DNA of 41,269 bases from Natronoplasma sp964602715 (GCA_964602715.1 CAZRSB010000014.1:1-41269), one strand, 5' to 3'. Shown: positions 25,693 to 34,577, counted from the first letter of the stretch. Notes: a model not told the origin generated them from the sequence alone. Made by a program: numbers and translations.

Positions 25693-27345
25693 ATGTCTGA
25701 AGGTTATCCAGATTACATGGAGGAGAGCATAAAGAAGGTGGAAGAAACGCGAGCAGAAAGGATTGACAAGACTCCTGATAGGTTGAGTCCAGAAGAAGCT
25801 GATGAAGTGCTTAATAATTATCATCCTGATTATCGACCTGAAGGAAAAAAAGAGATTCAGATCGGAACAAGTAAAGGTGAAAAAGCTCCAAATGAAGTAA
25901 CTGAGTTATTAGAGGCTCACAGCCTAATCGATCCTTCTGATATCGATCTCAGTCAGATCGACTATGACGTTGACATCTTGATCATCGGAGGTGGAGGAGC
26001 TGGAACTGTAGCTTCCCTCTTTGCAGTTGAAGAAGGTATAGATCCTGAAGATATTTTGATAGCTACCAAATTGAGACACGGAGATTCCAACAGCATGATG
26101 GCCCAGGGAGGAATGCAGGCTGCTGATAGAGAGGATGACTCTCCAATAAAGCATTATCTTGACGCGCTCGGAGGAGGGCACTTTACCAATGTTCCTGAAC
26201 TCGTCAAAGCATTGACGATGGATGCTCCAAAGATAATGAAGTGGCACGAAGAACTTGGTATGATGTATGATAGGGAAGATGATGGTGAATTCGTAGAATT
26301 GCCCGGTGGAGGTACCTCTAGATATCGATTACACTCTGCAGGTGATTACACAGGTATGGAATTGATGAGAGTTCTCAGAGATGAGGCTAGAAATTTAGAT
26401 ATACCTGTTCTTGAGTTCACGCCGGCTGTTGAGTTGCTAAAAGATAATAAAGGTCAGATCGCTGGCGCCGTTTTGATGAATCTAGAAACTAATGAATACT
26501 ATGTTGTAAGAGCTAAATCAACTATCATGGCTACGGGAGGTTTTGGAAGGCTTCACATTCAATCGTATCCTACCACAAACCATTATGGGGCGACAGCAGA
26601 TGGTCTAGTGATGGGTTATAGAGCCGGTGTGCCCATAAGAGATCTTGATAGTGTACAGTATCATCCTACTGGCGCTGCCCATCCCGATCAGATTGTAGGT
26701 CTTTTAGTTACTGAGAAAGTCAGAAGTCTGGGAGCTCAACCAGTAAATGCTGATGGAGAATTGTTCGTAAATCCTCTTGAGCCTAGAGATATAGAAGCCG
26801 CAGCACTGATCCGTGAAAGTCACGGAAGGAACAATGGTATTCAAACCCCTACAGGCATGAAGGGAGTCTGGCTTGATTCTCCACTTATAGAAGAGAAGAA
26901 AGGAGAAGGCACGATAGAGAACAATCTTCCAGCGATGGTAAGACTCTATGAAAGATTTGGTATCGATATGACTGAAAAGCCGATCTTGGTTTTCCCAACA
27001 CTCCACTATCAAAATGGAGGGCTAGTGATAAATTCAGATTCTTCCACTCCAGTTCCGGGATTATTTGCAGGAGGAGAAGTCGAAGGTGGTGTTCACGGTA
27101 AAAACAGACTGATGGGGAATTCATTATTGGATTACAATGTATTTGGAAGAAGGGCTGGGATAAAAGCAGCCAGCCACGCTAGAAAGGCTTCTCTAGGAGA
27201 CCTGACTTTAGAACATATTAGCAAGTATGAATCACAGTTAGAAGATGCTGGAGTAGAAACAGATCGAAAATCCCCCCTGCTTTTACCTGAGTATAGGGGA
27301 GAAAAGGTACTTGAGCGTCATCTAGATGTGGAGATAACGCTATAA
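25693..27345 (+). CDS. Fumarate reductase / thiol:fumarate reductase flavoprotein (TfrA/FrdA-like)
   Basis: 550 residues. Expected to reduce fumarate to succinate (or the reverse) with FAD. After an unusual N-terminal extension of about 90 residues comes the FAD motif ILIIGGGGAGTVAS (95-108), MMAQGGMQAA (135-144), ATGGFGR (280-286), HPTG (324-327), a PRD motif at 364-366, LHYQNGGL (437-444), FAGGEVEGGVHGKNRLMGNSLLD (459-480) with the substrate-site Arg472, in keeping with the family. The His that binds FAD covalently in SdhA/FrdA aligns by eye with Asn133, so FAD is probably non-covalent, as in TfrA. It could also act on another enoate. No membrane subunits nearby; next to hdrB and the iron-sulfur subunit, which suggests an Hdr-fed soluble fumarate reductase. 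Confidence 0.87.
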   Translation: MSEGYPDYMEESIKKVEETRAERIDKTPDRLSPEEADEVLNNYHPDYRPEGKKEIQIGTSKGEKAPNEVTELLEAHSLIDPSDIDLSQIDYDVDILIIGGGGAGTVASLFAVEEGIDPEDILIATKLRHGDSNSMMAQGGMQAADREDDSPIKHYLDALGGGHFTNVPELVKALTMDAPKIMKWHEELGMMYDREDDGEFVELPGGGTSRYRLHSAGDYTGMELMRVLRDEARNLDIPVLEFTPAVELLKDNKGQIAGAVLMNLETNEYYVVRAKSTIMATGGFGRLHIQSYPTTNHYGATADGLVMGYRAGVPIRDLDSVQYHPTGAAHPDQIVGLLVTEKVRSLGAQPVNADGELFVNPLEPRDIEAAALIRESHGRNNGIQTPTGMKGVWLDSPLIEEKKGEGTIENNLPAMVRLYERFGIDMTEKPILVFPTLHYQNGGLVINSDSSTPVPGLFAGGEVEGGVHGKNRLMGNSLLDYNVFGRRAGIKAASHARKASLGDLTLEHISKYESQLEDAGVETDRKSPLLLPEYRGEKVLERHLDVEITL

Positions 27346-27367
27346 AAGATGAAAGGTGTCGATAAGA

Positions 27368-27574
27368 ATGATTGAAGTAAACGAAAAGTACTGCAAAGGT
27401 TGCAATCTCTGTATCGAGTTATGTCCTACAGATGCATTAGAGCCAGCAGAGGAGTTGAATGAAAAAGGGGTTCATCCGCCCGTAGAAGTGGAGGAACGTT
27501 GCGTTGATTGTCATCTTTGCGAGATTATATGTCCTGATTTTGCTATTGCAGTAGTAGAAGAAGAGGAGGAATAG
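27368..27574 (+). CDS. korD: 2-oxoacid:ferredoxin oxidoreductase delta subunit (ferredoxin-like)
   Basis: 68 residues from ATG 27368; a GTG at 27356 is possible but GGTG at 27354-27357 is better read as the ribosome binding site. A two-[4Fe-4S] ferredoxin: CKGCNLCIELCP and CVDCHLCEIICP. It carries electrons between the TPP-containing core and external ferredoxin. First of four consecutive kor genes in the order D-A-B-C, typical of archaeal 2-oxoglutarate oxidoreductases. Confidence 0.9.
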   Translation: MIEVNEKYCKGCNLCIELCPTDALEPAEELNEKGVHPPVEVEERCVDCHLCEIICPDFAIAVVEEEEE

Positions 27575-27588
27575 AAGGAGTTATTAAT

Positions 27589-28755
27589 ATGACAGAAGAA
27601 AGTCAAAATGATTTGGAGAAGGCAAAGAAAGCTATAGGTGATAAATCGCAGTTCATCCACGGCGACACAGCTGTGGCTTACGGAGGCCTTTTGGCCGGCT
27701 GCAGATTTTTTGGAGGCTATCCTATCACTCCTGCTTCTGAGATAGCTGAGAAGATGGCGGAGCTATTGCCTAAAGTCGGGGGTAAATACATCCAGATGGA
27801 AGATGAATTAGGTAGCATAGCTTCTGTCATTGGGTCAGCCTGGGCTGGAGCAAAAGCGATGACCGCTACTTCTGGACCAGGTTTTTCATTGATGCAGGAA
27901 AATATAGGCTTTGCTCATATGAGTGAAACACCACTCGTACTAGCCAATGTTCAGCGTTCTGGTCCCTCGACAGGGCAGCCTACATTGGGTGCTCAGGGTG
28001 ACATCATGCAGGCTAGATATGGAAGCCATGGTGATTTTGCTGTAATCGTTCTGTCCCCTAACAGTATTCAAGAGACATTAGACTTAACTATCAAGGCGTT
28101 CAATCTATCTGAAGAATACAGAACACCAGTCATGTTGATGCTGAGCGCAGACCTGGGTCATATGAGAGAGATGGTAACTATCCCTGACGAGGTCGAAACA
28201 TTTAACAGGAAAAAGCCCAAAGTTCCGCCCGAAGACTATATACCATTCGGTAAAGGAGAATATGGTAAGGAGAAGGTCCCCGAATTTGGTGTTTTCGGAG
28301 AAGGATTTAAAACATATGTTACGGGTTTGACCCATGATGAGAAGGGTTTTCCTGCCACTGATGACCAAGAGGATCACGACCGATTGATAAGAAGACAAGT
28401 GGAAAAGATCCAGGATGACAGGGAAGAATTAACTGATGTAGAGATGAGAAATATCGATGATGCTGATACCGTCATAGTTTCTTATGGTGTAACCAGTAGG
28501 AGTGCGATAGGTGCTATGAAGGAGGGTCAAAAGCAAGGTAAAAAAATAGGATATCTAAGGTTAAAAACTCTATGGCCCTTTCCTCAACATATCATCGAAG
28601 ATATATCAGGCCATATAGATAAGTTTGTAGTAGCCGAATTGAATCTCGGCCAGATATATCACAAAGTAGTGGAACATGCGAATTGTGAAGTCGGCTTAGC
28701 TGACAAGATTGGTGGTGAAGTTCATTCACCTGATGAGATATTGAGGGAGGTGTAA
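27589..28755 (+). CDS. korA: 2-oxoglutarate:ferredoxin oxidoreductase alpha subunit
   Basis: 388 residues. With KorB it interconverts 2-oxoglutarate + CoA and succinyl-CoA + CO2 using ferredoxin. Markers: FIHGDTAVAYGGLLAGCRFFGGYPITPASEIAE (split here by motif: GYPITPASEIAE), QMEDELGSIASVIGSAWAG, TSGPGFSLMQE and RSGPSTGQPT in the N-terminal pyrimidine-binding domain, then a transketolase C-terminal-like domain (VIVSYGVTSRSAIGA). A branched-chain or other 2-oxoacid specificity cannot be ruled out from sequence alone; KorA-type similarity and the fumarate reductase neighbours favour 2-oxoglutarate. Confidence 0.88.
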   Translation: MTEESQNDLEKAKKAIGDKSQFIHGDTAVAYGGLLAGCRFFGGYPITPASEIAEKMAELLPKVGGKYIQMEDELGSIASVIGSAWAGAKAMTATSGPGFSLMQENIGFAHMSETPLVLANVQRSGPSTGQPTLGAQGDIMQARYGSHGDFAVIVLSPNSIQETLDLTIKAFNLSEEYRTPVMLMLSADLGHMREMVTIPDEVETFNRKKPKVPPEDYIPFGKGEYGKEKVPEFGVFGEGFKTYVTGLTHDEKGFPATDDQEDHDRLIRRQVEKIQDDREELTDVEMRNIDDADTVIVSYGVTSRSAIGAMKEGQKQGKKIGYLRLKTLWPFPQHIIEDISGHIDKFVVAELNLGQIYHKVVEHANCEVGLADKIGGEVHSPDEILREV

Positions 28756-28757
28756 TC

Positions 28758-29648
28758 ATGAGTGAAGAAAAAAAGATCGATAAAAAAGATGAAAGGAAAG
28801 TAGGAATGATCAATGCTAAAGAATTACAGGAGAAATACATGAGAGAGGATATGATGCCTCATATATTCTGTACGGGTTGTGGGATAGGCACTGTTTTGAA
28901 TCTGACCCTTCGAGCCATGGATAAAGTAGGTTTTGATTTGGACAATACAGTTATACTATCTGGTATAGGATGTTCATCTAGACTTCCAGGTTATGTTGAT
29001 GTTGATTCTTTACATACCACTCATGGCAGAGCCTTAGCGTTTGCTACCGGCGTCAAGATAACAAATCCTGATCTCAACGTGATCGTATTTACAGGAGATG
29101 GGGACTGCATGGGTATAGGAGGTAATCATTTCATCCACGCTTGTAGAAGAAATGTGGATATGACCATAATAGCAGTCAACAATTACATATATGGGATGAC
29201 AGGAGGACAAGTGGCTCCGACTACACCGGAAGGTGATTATGCAACGACAGCACCCTTTGGAAACATAGAGCCACCTTTCGATATGAGTGATATGGCGATG
29301 TCAGCTGGTGCAACATACGTAGCAAGATGGGGCTTGAGTAAACCCATACAGCCGATGGAGTCTATAGCTGAGGGATTCGAAAATGAAGGTATGAGCTTCA
29401 TTGAGATACTATCTCCCTGTACAACCGCCTATGCGAGACAGAACAAAGTAGGTGATATACAGGAATTTTGGGACTGGTACGAGGATAGGACTTTACTTGT
29501 TGAAGATTATGAGATGATGAAAAAATATAGTACTGAGGAAGAAAAAGAAAAATTGGAAGATAAGATGCCCATCGGTGTACTGAAAGATGAGGAGAAGAAA
29601 TGTCTGAGTGAACGTCTGGCAGAACTGATCGAGGAGGTGGAGATATGA
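28758..29648 (+). CDS. korB: 2-oxoglutarate:ferredoxin oxidoreductase beta subunit
   Basis: 296 residues. Thiamine-diphosphate-binding subunit. After a charged N-terminal 30 residues come FCTGCGIGTVLNL, SGIGCSSRLPGYV, HGRALAFATGVKI and the TPP/Mg motif GDGDCMGIGGNHFIHACRRN followed by INNYIYGMTGGQ-like sequence (VNNYIYGMTGGQVAPT). The SPC in IEILSPCTTAYA is also family-typical. Starts 2 bp after korA and overlaps korC (ATGA type overlap at 29645-29648). Confidence 0.9.
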   Translation: MSEEKKIDKKDERKVGMINAKELQEKYMREDMMPHIFCTGCGIGTVLNLTLRAMDKVGFDLDNTVILSGIGCSSRLPGYVDVDSLHTTHGRALAFATGVKITNPDLNVIVFTGDGDCMGIGGNHFIHACRRNVDMTIIAVNNYIYGMTGGQVAPTTPEGDYATTAPFGNIEPPFDMSDMAMSAGATYVARWGLSKPIQPMESIAEGFENEGMSFIEILSPCTTAYARQNKVGDIQEFWDWYEDRTLLVEDYEMMKKYSTEEEKEKLEDKMPIGVLKDEEKKCLSERLAELIEEVEI

Positions 29649-30172
29649 GGAAAGACATCAGGCTCTGCGGTAAAGGGGGTCAAGGAATAATGCTGTCAGG
29701 TTTCGTGTTGGGAAAGGCTGCCAGTGTGTTTCATGATTTTAACGCTGTTCAGATGCAGAGTTATGGACCCGAAGCACGAGGAGGTGCTGCACGCTCTGAA
29801 GTCATCATATCCGATGAAGAGATAGGCTACTGCGGTCTTTATCAAGCGGACTACATGATGGTGATGTCTCAGGAAGCCTATGATAAGTATAACGATGATA
29901 TCGCAGATGATGCGGTTTTAGTGATAGATGATAACCTTGTTACCGATGTCGAGCACGATTATGTAGGGGTACCATGTACTGCTATAGCCGAAGACTTGGG
30001 AGCAAAGATCGTAGCTAACATAGTGATGCTCGGTGCATTCAACGAGCTCGGTGATCTTGTTCCGCACGATGCTTTGGAGAGATCAGTGAAAGATAGTGTC
30101 CCCTCTCGCTTTACAGATTTGAACCTGAAAGCTTTGAATAGAGGTGTAGAAGAGGCTAGAGAAAAAAGTTAG
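29645..30172 (+). CDS. korC: 2-oxoglutarate:ferredoxin oxidoreductase gamma subunit
   Basis: 175 residues. Structural/CoA-binding domain of the 2-oxoacid oxidoreductase. Typical pattern: IRLCGKGGQGIMLSGFVLG at the N-terminus, MQSYGPEARGGAARSEVIIS, and VPCTAIAEDLGAKIVANIVMLG. Overlaps korB by four bases and closes the operon, with a T-rich terminator tract following. Confidence 0.92.
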   Translation: MRKDIRLCGKGGQGIMLSGFVLGKAASVFHDFNAVQMQSYGPEARGGAARSEVIISDEEIGYCGLYQADYMMVMSQEAYDKYNDDIADDAVLVIDDNLVTDVEHDYVGVPCTAIAEDLGAKIVANIVMLGAFNELGDLVPHDALERSVKDSVPSRFTDLNLKALNRGVEEAREKS

Positions 30173-30180
30173 GTCTTATA

Positions 30181-30211
30181 CTTTTACTTTTTCTGATTTT
30201 TTGTTTTTTTA
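30181..30211 (+). terminator. T-rich terminator after korC
   Basis: Three T runs (four to seven T each) directly after the korC stop, with no strong hairpin, as expected for archaeal termination. Marks the end of the 12.4-kb operon before the convergent tadC gene. Confidence 0.6.
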
Positions 30212-30259
30212 CTTTAGTTAATATATCGCATGTCAAACAAGCTGAAGCATTTTTAGATC

Positions 30260-32254
30260 TCAAATGGTGCCGATGAGCAATCTGCCCAATAGCAAAGCTA
30301 CAGAATAAATCACTATAGAGACGAGCATCGTTTTGCCGTATTCATATTTGAACTCAATCAGGTCTAAGGAGCTTTCGATGCTCTTGGTGAAGTAAATGAT
30401 AACCGCTCCCATAAGCAATACATAAACTCCCATCACTGTGGAGAATGCAATAGGACTCACTAATTCAAAATTTCCTAATCCTGAGAATATATCTTCAAGC
30501 ATGAAATAAAGTGAGGACAGAATTCCCATTGTAAATGGAGCGAAGAACAATGCGGTACCTTTCATCATCTGAATACTCTTTGAAAGCATATTTTTCATCT
30601 CTTCATCCAACCTCTGTAATTCTTCTTTATAATTCGCTATCCTCATCACACTTTTACCAGCGGTTTCTGGATCTTTTTCAGAGATCTGTATGACTGTTTT
30701 CATTCCGGTTCTGATAGATTTTGAGGGATGATCATCCAATATACCATTGTCACCGAATAGAGTCTTTTTCAGAGATAGTTGAGATATTTTCATAGTGTTG
30801 GTAATTTTTTCAGTCAAACCAGTTATCTCATTTCCCTTTAAAGATTTAGAGGTCTTCAGGAAGGCCTTTTCTAATGAAAGTCCTTCTGCTATCCTGCTTC
30901 CCAGTTGAAAAAGTAGACTGGGGAACTGCCTTTCCATCTTCAACATCTTTTTCCTTTTTCTTTTTTCTTGAAAACTTGTTGCTAGAAGATAATATGATAT
31001 GGGTAAAGCAAAAACAAAAAAATATGGTATGGGCATCAAATAGTTTAAAGAAGCATGGAGATTTGATAAAACGAGCAAACCACTAACGACTAAGATTCCT
31101 GAGATACAGAGATGCGGAGCCTTCTTGGTCATGGTTTGAACTTCAAGAGGTCTTTTCGTCCCAGGTCTTTTTCCTATTATATAGAAGGAAAATCCAAAAG
31201 AGATAAGAGGAAATATAATGTTCATCAATAATATCAAGACGGGTAGAGTAAGTGGACTACTTCCACTACCTTCTTCAGCTGTCATCGCGGTCACATCTAA
31301 TCCTCCTAAAGCCACTATTGGAAGCATCGCCCCTATGATCATGGGGAGTAATATGCCCAAAGCGAATAGTATCGAGGTAGGTATCCTCAGTGATTCGCTA
31401 AATTTTTTAACGTCCTGCTTTGCTCCCTCGATTATGACGTCGTTTGCCCTTTTTAGAGCATTCCTGAACCCATCGTCTGTTTTCTCTAACAACGCTGCTC
31501 TGACTGCGTATAGTGCTCTTTTTAGATTATCATTCCATTCACCCCATTCCGAAGTAAAATTTAGGAAGGATTCCTCCAAATGTATCTTTTCTTTCATGTA
31601 GACCTGCCAGGTTATCTGTTTTAAACCTTTAGATATGGGTCCTTCAGTATTGTTTGCGGAAAATTTTATAGCTCTAGATAAAGAGGGATTCACTCTTAAA
31701 GACATCGTCATGTAGTTTATAGCTTCTGGCAGTTTTCCAAGACAATCAGATTTTAGTCTTTTTTCAGCCATGTCTGGATAAATTGAAGCTAAGATGATGC
31801 TCACACAAGGGATCACAGTCAAAATTGGGGTCCCGAAAATGATTATTTCATACATGCTCCAATTCATGAAATAGAGCATGATCACAAAAAATACTAGAGA
31901 TAAGATGAAAGACAAAAGGCCGAAGAATATAGAAAAAGTGAGTACATGTTCATATTCTAGATCCAAATCCAAAAAAGACATCGTACTGTTAAAATCTTCA
32001 TGTTTATATCTTTTTTTCAATCTTTTTAATTTTTTCTTTTTCTTCTCATATTTTTTTCTCTCCCTCTTAAATTTAGCAGAGTCTTTTCCATAAATCACGG
32101 CGATCTCTCTCATCTTTTCTTCTAATTTTTTAACCTCTTTTTTTTCACTCTGATACTTCTCTTTTAGTTTCTCTCTTTTAGCTCTTATTTCGTCTCTGCT
32201 TGGACCGATACGCTTATTGATCCATCTTACTGCGCAGTCCCAGTGCTCAAGCAT
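30260..32254 (-). CDS. tadC: Archaeal pilus/secretion membrane platform protein (TadC/FlaJ-type, two GspF domains)
   Basis: 664 residues. Inner-membrane platform of type IV pilus-like machines. The N-terminal 110 residues are a charged, Lys/Glu-rich probable coiled coil. Two T2SSF/GspF domains follow: the first around NYMTMSLRVNPSLSRAIKFS to a helix pair at LFALGILLPMIIGAMLPIVAL, the second around FPSLLFQLGSRIAEGLSLEKAF, with multiple membrane spans between and at the C-terminus (about nine in total by eye). Overlaps the ATPase gene by eight bases. No pilin-like or prepilin peptidase gene is nearby, so the product it builds is unknown. Confidence 0.85.
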   Translation of the reverse strand: MLEHWDCAVRWINKRIGPSRDEIRAKREKLKEKYQSEKKEVKKLEEKMREIAVIYGKDSAKFKRERKKYEKKKKKLKRLKKRYKHEDFNSTMSFLDLDLEYEHVLTFSIFFGLLSFILSLVFFVIMLYFMNWSMYEIIIFGTPILTVIPCVSIILASIYPDMAEKRLKSDCLGKLPEAINYMTMSLRVNPSLSRAIKFSANNTEGPISKGLKQITWQVYMKEKIHLEESFLNFTSEWGEWNDNLKRALYAVRAALLEKTDDGFRNALKRANDVIIEGAKQDVKKFSESLRIPTSILFALGILLPMIIGAMLPIVALGGLDVTAMTAEEGSGSSPLTLPVLILLMNIIFPLISFGFSFYIIGKRPGTKRPLEVQTMTKKAPHLCISGILVVSGLLVLSNLHASLNYLMPIPYFFVFALPISYYLLATSFQEKRKRKKMLKMERQFPSLLFQLGSRIAEGLSLEKAFLKTSKSLKGNEITGLTEKITNTMKISQLSLKKTLFGDNGILDDHPSKSIRTGMKTVIQISEKDPETAGKSVMRIANYKEELQRLDEEMKNMLSKSIQMMKGTALFFAPFTMGILSSLYFMLEDIFSGLGNFELVSPIAFSTVMGVYVLLMGAVIIYFTKSIESSLDLIEFKYEYGKTMLVSIVIYSVALLLGRLLIGTI

Positions 32255-33980
32255 ATTTTATCCTCTTTTCAAACCAATCCGTCCATCTTTTTTCGATTTT
32301 ATCATAGTCTCTATCTGAACTGTATTTAGAGATCAATTCCCAAAATTTGCTATTTGTTTTAGCTACCCATTTAGGACCTAATAGCTCGTCTTTTTTCTTT
32401 TCAATCGCTTCTAGTACCATTTTTTCTCTTATGCGTGCCCTCACCTTTATGTTCTCTATAGCCTCGCTGTATGAGAGCCCCCAATCTCTCGCCACTTCCC
32501 CTATCTTTTCAGAATTCCTTTTCAAATGATCGGTAGACTGAAGTTTTTCATTAAATTCCATAAGATCATTGAATTCCCCATCATCATATTCTGCTATTTG
32601 AATCACTTTTCTTTCATAGCGTTGAGCCCCTCCGGGTCTTACGATACCAGCTAAAACTACAATATCTGTTGCGGAAAAGCTCTCTTTTGATATGCCTATA
32701 TCGTGTACCACTCTCTCATATATACCATCAGCTGAGTTCCCGTGAATCGTACCCATCACTGCACTTCCAGCAGTTCCAGCTCGCATAGCTTCATAGAGCG
32801 TTTTAGCTTCTTTACCACGGACTTCTCCCATCACTATGGCGGATTCTCCTAGTCGCAAAGATACTCTTAGAACCTCGTTAGGTTTCATATTTCCTTTGTA
32901 TTTATCTGAACCGGTCAATGTGCTTTGAACGTTGTAACCTATCGATTGCATCTTTTTTGTAGGCAATTCTTTTGTATCTTCTATAGTCAATATCCTTTGA
33001 GATCTGGGAAACTCCATCATCATAGCTCCTAACAGAGTCGTCTTACCGGCCCCTCTGCTTCCACCAACTAAAAAAGTGCTTCTGCCGTCTATAAGAAAAG
33101 ATAATAGTCCGGCAGCTAGTGGAGTTAAACTTCCTGCTTCTATCAATCTTGGAAGAGTCCACATAGTTCGACTTCTTCTCCTCAATGCTAACGCGATACC
33201 CTCATCACTTAAAGGAGATCTAATTGCGGTAGCTCGGGTGTCATATTCTGGGAGATCAGTTTCCAAAACGGGGAAAGCTTCCGAAAATGGTTCTCCACTT
33301 TTAATTCTAAAACGAGAGATGATACTATCCATATATTCAGAGGTAAGGTTCACATTGGTCCTACATTTTCTCCTAATGTTTTCAGGATTTTTGATTTCAA
33401 CATATACATTATTATCCTCTGCAGGTGCATCTACGTAAATATCTTCAACACGATCATCATGAAGCAATGTTTCGAGTACTCCATATCCTGCCGTGTACTT
33501 TGCCAATACATTAGCCAGCTTATCACTTTCTTCGATCCTTTGAGATTTGTTTTTCTCTTTTTTTTGTCTCTCTTCTTTCTTTTCCTCTACAACCTTATTG
33601 AGTAGATCGTGCCCCCTTTTCTCAACATAATTCCAGATCTCTTCATGGTCGGATACATCTTGATCACCAGAGAAATTTTGGATCAGCGACTCTTTTATGT
33701 TTGAGATCATCTTTATTTTGTCTTTTCCCATCTGATATTCTGGAGGCATGATATAATAAAGATCTTCAGTTTTTTCTTCTAAATTGTAAAGCTTAACAAC
33801 AGTGTTTTTGATATAGTATTCTTTTACAAGTTCTGCTCTTATGGGTACCTCGGGTTCTATCCAGGTATGAGAAAATTGTGGCCTTATTTTATCACTCATT
33901 TCCATGATCCTTTTTAGTCCACGCATTATTTTTTCTTCCCCAGCATCGTCGAATCTCTCGAGTATATTATCGTATTTCAA
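32247..33980 (-). CDS. tadA: Type II/IV secretion system ATPase (TadA/FlaI-type)
   Basis: 577 residues. Hexameric cytoplasmic ATPase that powers pilus assembly or secretion with the TadC-like platform. N-terminal domain to about residue 190 with a charged linker, then the secretion-ATPase core: YGVLETLLHDDRVEDIYVDAPAE, RFRIKSGEPFSEAFPV, Walker A GGSRGAGKTTLLG (about 306-318), ILTIEDTKELP (Asp box), GESAIVMGEVRGKEA (Walker B) and MGTIHGNSADGIYERVVHDIG (His box). Four bases separate it from the upstream Cys-rich gene, and it overlaps tadC. Confidence 0.92.
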   Translation of the reverse strand: MKYDNILERFDDAGEEKIMRGLKRIMEMSDKIRPQFSHTWIEPEVPIRAELVKEYYIKNTVVKLYNLEEKTEDLYYIMPPEYQMGKDKIKMISNIKESLIQNFSGDQDVSDHEEIWNYVEKRGHDLLNKVVEEKKEERQKKEKNKSQRIEESDKLANVLAKYTAGYGVLETLLHDDRVEDIYVDAPAEDNNVYVEIKNPENIRRKCRTNVNLTSEYMDSIISRFRIKSGEPFSEAFPVLETDLPEYDTRATAIRSPLSDEGIALALRRRSRTMWTLPRLIEAGSLTPLAAGLLSFLIDGRSTFLVGGSRGAGKTTLLGAMMMEFPRSQRILTIEDTKELPTKKMQSIGYNVQSTLTGSDKYKGNMKPNEVLRVSLRLGESAIVMGEVRGKEAKTLYEAMRAGTAGSAVMGTIHGNSADGIYERVVHDIGISKESFSATDIVVLAGIVRPGGAQRYERKVIQIAEYDDGEFNDLMEFNEKLQSTDHLKRNSEKIGEVARDWGLSYSEAIENIKVRARIREKMVLEAIEKKKDELLGPKWVAKTNSKFWELISKYSSDRDYDKIEKRWTDWFEKRIKYA

Positions 33981-33984
33981 AAGA

Positions 33985-34503
33985 TCACCCTATGATTCCA
34001 AAAGCATCAGACAAAATTTTAGATTCCAATTCAAGATAGTCTTTCCCTATTTCTTCAATTTCGACTTTCAAGTCGTCCTTACAATCTTCACACCCCTCAC
34101 ATCTTCCCATTTCTTCTTTTATATGTCTAATCCTCTTAAAAATACAACCTATGTCTAGAATAATATCTTTTCTCAATTCAGGATAAATATTTGAGGGTTT
34201 TAGACTGCACTCATCACAACCATCTCTATCAACTTTTCTAGAAGAGTAATTTTCTATCTTTTCGATGATGTTCTTTATGAGGAAGAAGATCTCAAGCTGT
34301 TTTTCTCCAAATTGTTTTTCTTTATAATCTGCCAAAATAAGTCTATCCACGCCATAGGTGTTCAACATCGCAAGTATCAAATTGGAAATACAATCTTCAA
34401 CTTCAAAGTCTTTTTTGCATCCCTTACAATGGATGATCAACTCTTTTTTTCCACAGGTTTTTCTTTCAGAATGATCGCATGATAGCACTTCTTCTGAATC
34501 CAT
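33985..34503 (-). CDS. Cys-rich protein of the pilus-like operon
   Basis: 172 residues, not recognised as a named family. Cysteines come in zinc-ribbon-like groups: CDHSERKTC, CKGC (HCKGCKKDFEVEDC), CDEC and C-x2-C-x2-C (GRCEGCEDCKDD), with helical stretches between. It is first in the operon with tadA and tadC, four bases before tadA, so it is probably an accessory or regulatory component of that machine. No signal peptide or membrane span. A GTGA sequence lies just before the ATG, and an AT-rich TATA-like TTATTTAATA lies about 30 bp upstream. Confidence 0.65.
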   Translation of the reverse strand: MDSEEVLSCDHSERKTCGKKELIIHCKGCKKDFEVEDCISNLILAMLNTYGVDRLILADYKEKQFGEKQLEIFFLIKNIIEKIENYSSRKVDRDGCDECSLKPSNIYPELRKDIILDIGCIFKRIRHIKEEMGRCEGCEDCKDDLKVEIEEIGKDYLELESKILSDAFGIIG

Positions 34504-34577
34504 CGTCTCACATGAACCCCAATCAATGGTGTATTAAATAATTAACTCAAAAGCTTTATGGAAGAAAGTAGCCTTAT

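Noticed and set aside
17816..30172. Direct evidence for a methanogen
   Set aside because: hdrABC-mvh genes also occur in non-methanogens; no mcr, mtr or CoM/CoB synthesis genes are present in the window.
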